64,000 nucleotides of DNA, taken from Mytilus trossulus (taxonomy: Eukaryota; Mollusca; Bivalvia; Mytilida; Mytilidae). Shown piece by piece: positions 23,090 to 33,400 of the stretch (its first letter is position 1; each line of letters opens with the position of its first letter). The translations under genes and the position numbers were made by a program. Location: positions 68,827,436-68,891,435 of the forward strand of contig NC_086381.1 in assembly GCF_036588685.1 (NCBI RefSeq). Direction: 5' to 3'. The notes under the pieces are model-generated. The model was not told the DNA's origin, searched no databases, and saw only the letters and a list, made by a program, of their open reading frames with translations.

Positions 23090-24270
23090 GAAACTAGAAT
23101 TGCCATTGCAAGCAATAGCGGATGTCACCCTTCCCCCATTGCCACTAAGCGGTAGCCATTTCAAAATAATAGAACAGTGAATACAGATCTATGAATTGCG
23201 ATATATCTTTTTGTAAATTTTGAGTTCATTTAGAGGATTGTCAAAAATTTCACATTTCTTCTGTTTCCATCTTTTTGTAAATTTTGAGTTCATTTAGAGG
23301 ATTGTCAAAAGTTTCACATTTCTTCTGTTTCCAAGGCAACGGCAGCCATTTTGGAAATTCCAAAGTCAAAAGTCTCATCTGTACATGCCAGTTAACAATA
23401 ATACTAAATTTCATTAAGTTTGGAGCATTTTGAAAATATTTGACATTTCTGCAGTTTCCATGGCAACGGTAGCCATTTTGGAAATTCCAACTTCAAAAAT
23501 CTCATGCAGACCTGAAAGTCAACAATCATATTAGGTTTCATCCATTTTGGAGCATTTTGAAATTTTGGAAATTTTTGACATTTTGGTTGGTTACTATGGT
23601 TACAAAGACTTTTCCAAAATTTTAGTGGCAGATACAACATTGGTTCATGGGAGTGAACATACCATCAGAGTTTCAATGGATTTGACCTACCATTTTAAGA
23701 AAGTAAATACCACTTTTTAAGGTTTTTTAAGCATTTTGACCATTTTTGGCTTGTTTCCATGGTAACGGCAGACATTTTCGAAATTCCAACGCCAAATTTG
23801 ACATCACCTTATGTTGCTCATCATTACTGTGAAGTTTCATAAAATTTGGAGCATTTTGATATTTTGGAAATTTTTGGTGTGGTTTCCATGGCAACATAGT
23901 AGTTCCTATGAGTGCCAAAAATCATCCAAAAGAAGTATATAGTGTGCACCTACAATGTATCAAAATATAATGATTCTAAGTATAAGCATCTCCAAATAAT
24001 TAACCAAAACCAAAAAGTGGAATTTTTCACATTTTTTCCGTTTCCATGGTAACGGCAGCCATTTTTAATGGTCTTCAGACCCACTGCAACCCGAAATTTT
24101 TTGTTCCTCATTATAGTTTACTATAATCAAGAGTCAGGTTTCATTGTCTCCAAAAAAGCTGCCGGACAAAAATCATTGGAAGAATAAGAATAATAATAAC
24201 AAAGAAACGGAGGAATAACAATATGTCACCCGACATTGTCGATCGGGTGACATAGTCGATCGGGTGACAT
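23090..24270 (+). mobile_element. ATGTCACCC...GGGTGACAT element with repeated TTTCCATGGYAACGG blocks
   Basis: Short inverted ends: ATGTCACCC at 23122 and GGGTGACAT at 24262 (also at 24244). The interior repeats a roughly 150-bp unit with TTTCCATGG(C/T)AACGGCAGCC and ATTTTGGAAATTCCAA (near 23330, 23455, 23755, 23880 and 24045). A 64-bp direct duplication lies at 23205-23332. The tail AGAATAATAATAACAAAGAA is typical of a repeat I recognise from marine invertebrates. No protein is supported. Confidence 0.6.
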
Positions 24271-26160
24271 AATTACCAATTAAATTACTCTGTAATTTGC
24301 TATTATCGTCACCAAAAATTATCTAGAGTTTTTCTCAAATTTCCAGATACACAGAAACAAAATACCTACCATTTCTAACTCTGGACTAGAGTAGCTTCAA
24401 AATAGGATGGTTTTGTCGTTGTTATTTTTCGGTCAGGTTTTCAAAATTGTCAGCTTCTTACATTTACAAAAAGACCTCAATTTTACACAGAAACAATATA
24501 ATAAATGAAATATTATAAAATAGAATTTAAACCATACATGTACATGATCATGATGATGTATGGTTTAATCTAACTAACGTTTGAAAAAAAACGTGATTTG
24601 ACAATTTATTCCTGCATCTTCATTCTTGGGAAAATTTAGATGTATTTTTTTTTATCATGGTGCTCAATATTTTTTAATCAATATTAACCTGGTAACCGAC
24701 ATTATGTATTTCCAATGCACAAATACCCCACAATTTTGAAAAATTGCTGGCCAAGAAGACAGATTGACTCTATTGTATTGTGAAGCATGTGATTGAAGAA
24801 ATAGAATTTCCTATTGGTATACTACTTGTTATTTTAGTGATGGGATTAATTAAACAAAATTGATTCATACAAATGTAAATGATTTTTTTATGCATTGCCC
24901 TTTCACCTACTCATGAAAAAAACCCAACAAATACATTCAATGCTATATACAGTCTTACCTATATACAATTATTTATACATTAAGTCAAGTTCAAAGTCTT
25001 ACCAGTTTTTATACTATCGCAAAAAAAATTGTGGTCATATAATTATTGGTATCATGTCATCATCGTCGTCATCTTAAGACATTTGTTTTTTTCTGACAAA
25101 AACTTTGGTATAAGTAAATAGAAATCTATGAAATTTAAACACAAGGTTTATGACCACATCATTTTAGGGTTAAAGGGGGGAAACAATAGGTGTCCTGGTT
25201 AATGAACAAATTCCTAAGTACAAAACATAATTTAAGGGAGGTAATATAAACACAACATTTTGAATTATCTCCCTTATTTATTTTTTTGATGGGGTTTGTG
25301 CTACTTATTCTTTAGTTTTTTATGTTGTGTGCTATTGTTGTCTGTTTGTCTTTTTCATTTTTAGCCATGGCGTTGTCAGTTTGTTTTTAATTTATGGGTT
25401 TGACTGTCCCTTTAGTATCTTAGTCCCTCTTTTACACTGCTTTTAAATTATGTATAAAGAAATGTTGTATTATCTTGAGGTGATTAGCTGTTAATTTATA
25501 TTTATAAGTTACTTTCTTAAAATGCTGGTGAAGGTAATTTAATTTTAGTCATTATTATGAATGTCATTTCCTTTTTTTAAGACTTTTATGATGCATTTAA
25601 ATGGGTTATTATGGTTGCAAACTCCAGTGGAAACTCGAATTGAGATTATGACCACATCTTGAGGGAAACATTTTTTTTAATGCTACAAAGTTTTCACATA
25701 GCTGTGTTTTGGAGATAGTTAACTTTGTCATTTTTGGAGCATAAACTTGCATAGGAGGTGCAAAGCATTTACAGATAATGCCTACAGTGTTAAGTGTTCC
25801 TCTTGGTGGTAAGTCCCAACATTGGTTTCATTTGTCTTACTTTAGTTTGACTCAAATAAGTGTTATAAAGCAATGTTAATTACCACAAAATACAGATCAA
25901 GCTTCAATTTTGGTGGTGTCACTGTAACTGTTCTAAAATTATGTCCCTTACAAATGGAATAATTGCTGAATTTATTGTTTACCTTCTCTCACTTTAGTTT
26001 GCCTCAACCAAATGTTATGAAACTTATACACAATGCTTATTACTTAATGTTTGAGGATTTTTTTAAAGATTACTTAGTAACTTTACTACACATACGGTTC
26101 AAATACGTGTACACATATGGTCTGGAACATATATATCAAATATATGCATCAAATGTTTTA
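24271..26160. other. Intergenic stretch with repeat fragments
   Basis: No gene is supported. A dispersed repeat fragment at about 25301-25440 (ATTCTTTAGTTTTTTATGTT, GTTTGACTGTCCCTTTAGTA) is shared in part with 37610-37735. A block at 25900-26080 resembles 9750-10080. A small hairpin lies at about 24535-24572 (AAACCATACAT...ATGTATGGTTT). Confidence 0.45.
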
Positions 26161-26162
26161 AT

Positions 26163-26656
26163 AGGAACACCACTGACAAACAAGTCATTGTAACAGTTAC
26201 ACCACTGACAATCAAGTCATTGTAACAGTTACACCGCTGACAATCAAGTCATTGTAACACCACTGACAATCAAGTCTTTGTTACAGTAACACCACCGACA
26301 ATCAAGTCTTTGTAACACCACTGACAATCAAGTCATTTTAACAGTTACACCACTGACATTCAAGTCTTTGTAACACCACTGACAATCAAGTCATTGTAAC
26401 AGTTACACCACTGACAATCAAGTCTTTGTAACACCACTGACAATCAAGTCATTGTAACAGGAGCAACACTAACAATCAAGTCATTGTAACACCACTGACA
26501 TTCAAGTCATTGTAACACCACTGACAATCAAGGCATTGTAACACCACTGACAATCAAGTCATTATAACACCACTGACAATCAAGTCATTGTAGCTAGAAC
26601 AACACCGACTATCAAGTCACCGTAATAGGAACAACACTGACAATCAAGTCATTGTA
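26163..26656 (+). repeat. 26/32-bp tandem array
   Basis: The core unit CACCACTGACAATCAAGTCA plus TTGTAA recurs about 18 times. Some units carry an added CAGTTA or a GGAACA variant. The array lies downstream of tetraspanin B and is intergenic. Confidence 0.9.
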
Positions 26657-27348
26657 AATGGAACAAAATTGGTAATGGTTTCCAACCTTTCCATATCCGA
26701 AAAAAGTCATAAAACATATCACAATCAAATATTTATGTCAACAGCTATCTAAAGACACATATTTCATATAATGAATGAATATTATGCAAGCCATGTAAGA
26801 TCTACATATTTTCTACATAAGATAGATGGTTTGGACAAATACTAATAGGTAGATGGTGATTTTCTCGCATATCAAATTTTACATTCAAATTGGTTCTATA
26901 CTTTGTGGTATTTAAAATAAAAAAACGCACAAAAAACGTTTCACTTAAATAGTTGTGTATTCATTATCTAAAACAAGCTCAATGAATATTCTAAATGAAC
27001 TGTTGAAGCTCAAGCTCGTCAATAATATGATTAATAAGAGCTTTTGTTATGATACACTGAGTGAGCTTGATCAAAGCTTGCTCTTAACAATATATATAGA
27101 AACAAATTAGAACATCCTGCAACGGTTTACTATGGCCTAGCATCACATAAGAATAATGTTTTCTAATGCTATTAAACGTTTTGTAGTTTTTAAAAGCCAA
27201 GTTATGATAATATCTGTTAATACATTGAATAAAAATAGGTCTACATAATTATGTAGGATTTTCCAATTTCACTCTATGAAATTTCTCTATTGTCCCTAAC
27301 ACATTATATACAAGAATGGATGATTTAACTGTTTTGAGTTTCGTTGTG
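26657..27348. other. 3' flank of tetraspanin B
   Basis: AT-rich sequence downstream of the minus-strand tetraspanin B stop codon. It probably contains the 3' UTR. No coding region or clear polyadenylation signal was identified. Confidence 0.35.
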
Positions 27349-27408
27349 TTATCTTCTCGTATCTTTCATAGCTTTATAAAAACAACAGCATAATACCATC
27401 CCAAGTAT
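27349..27408 (-). CDS. Tetraspanin B exon 7 (C-terminus)
   Basis: It follows the acceptor TACTTTTTCAG and reads ILGMVLCCCFYKAMKDTRR then TAA. It completes TM4, with a Cys cluster likely to be palmitoylated and a short basic tail. Tetraspanin A's last exon begins with the same ILGMV. Confidence 0.9.
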   Translation of the reverse strand: MLGMVLCCCFYKAMKDTRR

Positions 27409-30400
27409 CTGAAAAAGTAAATCAAAATAACAAATCGATGGTTTTTTTATCAAAACATTTTGAAATATTAATGACATAAGACAATTATGCAAAGAAAGTT
27501 TTTAACTACATATAATCGGAATTAATTAGAAATCCTTCTTTACAGAGTCCTAGGCTAATTAGAAACCTATCTAAATGAAAATTTCATCCTACAAGCTAGT
27601 TTTCGTAAAACAGAGAAAATTGAAAACCCCAATACCTTGTAGATTAGAACATGAAAATTTGTTCAACAAAAACTTTTATGAGAGCTAGGAATCCGTATTC
27701 GACAATAAACCTGTCCAATAAGGGCTCAGAGTCAACTGACTGAAACCAGCTAATCCCAATAACGATCATTAACCGGTAAGAAGTACTAGTAAACACTATG
27801 TTAATACGTAACTTATGAAATTGCGATGAATTAAACCCGTACCATTTCGTAAAGGTTGACTTGCGTTTTGTATAGATATAAGAAGACAACTCTTTATCTA
27901 AGTCACAATTTGTAAAAGTATACTATTAGAGGTCAAAGTACGTTATTGTTCTATACAATAATGGAATTTGTATCGTTCGTAACTCTTCTGCCGAGAAAGT
28001 AAATACAAATTGTGACTTGGATAAAGAGTTGTCTTCTTATATCTATAAAATAATGCGTCGTATTTATTATTCAGTGGAGAACTGCTCAAAATAATGAACC
28101 TTTTATTCCAGAATAATTGGCTTTTGAAAAAAATGTTCAGCTTTTTAAATTAGTAAGTTTTAAGTTACGGCTATAACTGCATGCTATAACATATTTTCCT
28201 GTGAAACATTTTATGTAGGAACTAAGTAAATATTTTTTTTAATATACGTATATTCCATTCATTGTTATTTCCATATATTATTTTCAGTAAATATTTTTTT
28301 TAATATACGTATATTCCATTCATTGTTATTTCCATATATTATTTTCTCAAAAAAATTGTCAATATAATTATGTATAGGAATCAAAAGTATGCAAAAGTCA
28401 AAACAGTCTTATATTCTTGACAAAAAAAGATGTATGTATTACAAACCTGCACAGAACTCATTGCAAAACAGGTCCATCCAAAAATTAGCATATTACTTTG
28501 TATCCAGTTTTCAAGGGCAGTATGACATCCCTGAAATAAACTGTAATTTATCAAGCAACTCAATATCACAGTATGATAGATAGCCAGCCTAAAACACCAA
28601 ACTATTATATTTGGAAATTCATATAATATCTATATTATTCAGGTAATGAATTGAAAAATAATGTGCAGTATATGATAGGAAGATTTTATAAAAAGGAGAC
28701 AACAACAGAAATTCAAAGGAAAATGACATTAAACATACATCAAGATTACTATACTCATTAGATATATTCCATTTGATATATTTATTGCCGCTTAGTCTGT
28801 GTATATATAGCACGATGATTTTTTTTGTCATATACCGTATTCGAATGAACAGACATTTGTGGGCAATGACCCCCACAAAATCCAAAAAATAACGAGCTTG
28901 CATACAATTTTACGACTTTGTACAAATGAGAAATTCTAACAAACGATGAAATAGGTGATCCACAATAACTAATAATTTGATGTCACTAGAAAATTATAAA
29001 CAGACAAAGAACTAACATATACCTTTGTATATATCTGTGTTAAATCACGTGGTACTTTATTTCCAACATTGCATAAAGTACCGGCTGTATCTTGGCAACA
29101 GCTGACTGGAACTGTCTCTCTCCCTCTCGCTACAGCTAGACTATCATCTCTATAGTAACGATAGTCTTGCCAGTCACTGTATTTATGAAGACCACAACAG
29201 TTCAGCTGAAATGGTTAGAATACTTATTAGAATCAGATTTAAAATTATGTGTGTTTAGTATGGATGGATGATAAAACGAGAGATGAAGCTTTAAGATTGA
29301 AATGAAAGTCTTCAGGCAGTCAAAATAGTGGTGATACCTTGCGCGAATCAATAACTGAATATCTAATACTATGCCAGCTGTAAAATCAATTATTGTACGT
29401 ATAACACAATTAATCTACATCAAAGTTTCAATCGGTGGTATATTTAGATTAAGTATAGTATGTACTTACTTCCCTTTGTATGGTGGTATATTTAGATTAA
29501 GTGTAGTATGTACTGACTTCTCTTTGTATGGTGGTATATTTAGATTAAGTATAGTATGTACTTACTTCTCTTTGTACGGTGGTATATTTAGATTAAGTAT
29601 AGTATGTACTTACTTCCCTTTGTATGGTGGTATATTTAGATTAAGTATAGTATGTACTTACTTCTCTTTGTATGGTGGTATATTTAGATTAAGTGTAGTA
29701 TGTACTTACTTCCCTTTGTATGGTGGTATATTTAGATTAAGTGTAGTATGTACTTACTTCTCTTTGTATGGTGGTATATTTAGATTAAGTATAGTATGTA
29801 CTTACTTCTCTTTGTACGGTTGTATATTTAGATTAAGTGTAGTATGTACTTACTTCCCTTTGTATGGTGGTATATTTAGATTAAGTATAGTATGTACTTA
29901 CTTCTCTTTGTATGGTGGTATATTTAGATTAAGTGTAGTATGTACTTACTTCCCTTTGTATGGTGGTATATTTAGATTAAGTGTAGTATGTACTTACTTC
30001 TCTTTGTATGGTGGTATATTTAGATTAAGTGTAGTATATACTTACTTCTCTTTGTATGGTGGTATATTTAGATTAAGTGTAGTATATACCTACTTCTCTT
30101 TATACGGTGGTATATTTAGATTAAGTGTATTGTGTACTTACTTCCCTTTGTATGTTGTTTATTACATCAGAATGTTCTGTGTTGTAGTGATACTGGTATT
30201 TCATACTATATTCTAATCTCATTTCTATGGACGACGAAACCTAAAATATACACAAAATTCATGATATATTTATTGTATTTATCTTCTTTATTTTTTTCTC
30301 TACTCTTCTGTTTACGTGGTATGTGTTTTATTTGAAAGACCTTACATTATTTGCATAAAAATGGCTATGATGAATATTCCGATAATCGTGCTTTGAAATT

Positions 30401-33400
30401 GGAAGTTTTGGATCATAACTTGATATGAAAGATATTTTGATAATAAGAAATTTATCCAAAGACGGTGACATGATCAGTATTTAGTATTCCGTGAAAGTTA
30501 CTATCATTTTACCATATCTCATCATTAAAATTATAGTCTTCGGATATGGATAAAATATGGATAAAGGGCGGAAGGAAATAAGGAAAACATTCGCCGTGAC
30601 CCAGGCTGATAACCGGCATATATCAGCCCTATTTGACATCACGTGGTCGGGCTGTTTGTGGTTATCAGCCTGGGTATGTTCGTTATCAATACTATATGGA
30701 AAAAGACTAACACATGACCTTTTCAATATAGGTCTGAGTATCATCCCATGGCCCATATAAGCTCTAGACATTCGTTTCGGGCTGGCATGGGTTGGGGTCT
30801 TCGGGATGATACCCGGGCGATATTGAAAAGACCGTGTATTATTCTGTTTATGCATTCACCAGGCTGATATATAAGCCAATATCAGCTCTATGGGACGTCA
30901 CGTGGTCGGCCTGTTATGAGTAACTTTTTTATCATATGGAATCGATGTACAAACGCACAAATGCTGATAACTCAGTTGTACATCGATTCTATATGATAAA
31001 AAGTCTAATACATTGCCTGATCAATATAAATTCAGGTATCAGCCAATGTACCAAGAAAACAGATACATTCCCACATCCTGCTTTTTTGTAGTACTTTTCC
31101 CACTTCCTACTTCCCACCCCACCCCTCAAGTCCCTTTGTTTTAACGCCATAACCTACACAATAACCCCCCCTGTATCCCACACACCAAAAGCGTGTCATC
31201 CCACTCCAGGATGTCACAACAAATGACTAACGTAAGCATTGTAATGAGTAATACCGTAACAGTAATACATTTCCTAAGCCTTAATTGCCGATTTTGTCAT
31301 TATTTTCTAATTTGAAAAGATTAAGTGCAGATATTAGATCTTAATGCATTAAGGTGGATCGGAAGTTTTACTGCCGTTAACTAGATTGTTTGTTGATGTC
31401 TCTGTCATCTAAACACGTACCTTGTCATAAACTAAGAATGACTTTACAGTTGAGAAGACTTCACACCCAAATGCAATCAATACAAAAGTGAAAAACTGAA
31501 ATACAAGAAAGAAGAGAGTAAACGACAAATTTTAGTAATTCTAAGTTACTCAAAATCTATTTGGTTCAGTATTCTGGGGACTCGTTTACTCATAACTATT
31601 TTATCTTTTAGGAACTTAGTTATTTTTTGAGTATATACTTGAATACGAGTTGCATGCATAGCGTATCCGAATAACATCTCCGACAATTTGAAAGTTGAAT
31701 GCTAGGAAGTTTTAACTTTGCTGGCTGTTTGTACACATATTGAAGGTGTGCATGCATGTAGTTAGAGTTTTAGTATTTTTAATACTTGCTCATTTTTGAG
31801 ATGGGTGAACGTTCCTTGTTTGCAGTATATGAGTACATAAAGAGGTGCATAACGTTTCCGGATAACTCAGTCCTCCTACAGTTAATTATATATCTATATA
31901 TTAGTACTCCCATGGTCAACTTTGTGTATTTTGAAATAACACACTTTGCATCTGCGGGGGCATCATTTTTGTCTTCCAGGTAGACTTATATCTCAAGAAA
32001 GTGCTACATTGACTTTGTTATAAAACAGTTACTTCAGATTGGAGTGCCCCTCCCCCTTCCACGTCCCAAATCCGGGGCATCACTTTGTAGAGTTTTCAAT
32101 AATTAATGTTCAGCCTTGCTCCATGTATATACCAACTTTTTTAGTATATATATGAGTCTACGTGTATAATATGCATATTAGGTCATTAGTTTTCTCGTTT
32201 GAATTGTTTTATATTTGTCATGTTGAGGCCTTTTTATGGCTGACTTTGCGGTATTGGCTTTGCTTATTGTCAAAGTCCTTACGCCGGATGACCTATAGTT
32301 GTTTATTTCGTGTCATTTTGGTAACTTGTGAAGAGTAGTCTCATTGTCAATCATACCACATCTTATTTTTTTTTTTACATATTCCGAACATTTACATGTA
32401 AATAAGATATGAACTTATCCTACTTGGAAGCAGAGTCTTGAATTTTAACTTTTTCTGGTTTAGAATCGATCAATTGTTATCTTTCTCTTGAATATTGCTT
32501 GCTTGGTTAAAAAAAAACCAAGCAAATACCAATGTTGACGTTCCAGTAAGGACCTTACACACGACCTTCCACATTAGAACCAAAGACGATTCAAAATGCC
32601 CACAGAGGCGGCCCAAAGCAAAATTCTGCCTCATTTTGAAGCATAGTGATTGATAAACAATTGCAACTTACGAAAGATATCATACACCTGTTATCGTTGA
32701 TGGCACCTAAACACCCGATGATCCCAAACATAGTAACCGCTACCCCTGCTGCCATAACAACGTAGGCAGGAATAATGTACAATCCTTTGTCCACTACCGG
32801 GGAATATATCTTTATATTCAACATGTACCACGTCCCCAGGCTTAACATGCCAGGTCCTGTGAACTAAAAATAAAAGCTGGTTAAATATCAAATATAAAAC
32901 AATTCATAACACATTGTTATCCATATTGATGTATCTGATATCACATAAGATTTCACATCATGCATTACGTAAATCTTGAAAATAGAAAATATTTTAAGAA
33001 AAGAAATGGTCGTTCAGTGTTCATTAGAACCATTTACTCAATTTACGACTTTATCGGTCTCTTTCATGGCTCTGTTAACCTTTTCCTAATTAAATACTTT
33101 GAAGTTCTCCTACCATTTTTTAGCTGATGATATGGAGACATGCAGTTTATTTTTTTTTAACATAATTCCAACAAATTTGAAAATTCTTTAAACATCTAAA
33201 CCCATTTCTATTTTGAACTTGTTACTTTTTTTGACAAAAAATCTAGGGACAAGAGAAAATGTTTACGCACATTATACCATCAATGTTTTGTATCTAAACC
33301 AGCGTACCCGCAAAAGTAAACATCGTGAAAACGTGTAAAAGACACCAAGTCAAATATTTAATACAACCTGGCTCCATGTGTGAAATCAGTCCATATATTA

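Noticed and set aside
29374-29430. Possible extra minus-strand tetraspanin B exon (TTTTACAG acceptor, CAAG|GTATCA donor)
   Set aside because: About 38 nt with no suitable reading frame; the real loop exon was found at 30142-30240 with correct phase and content.
29371-30216. Long plus-strand frame (281 codons) of GGIFRLSVVCTYFSLY repeats
   Set aside because: It is created by a 48-bp tandem array whose period is a multiple of three, lies in an intron of tetraspanin B on the other strand, and its end overlaps exon 4 antisense.
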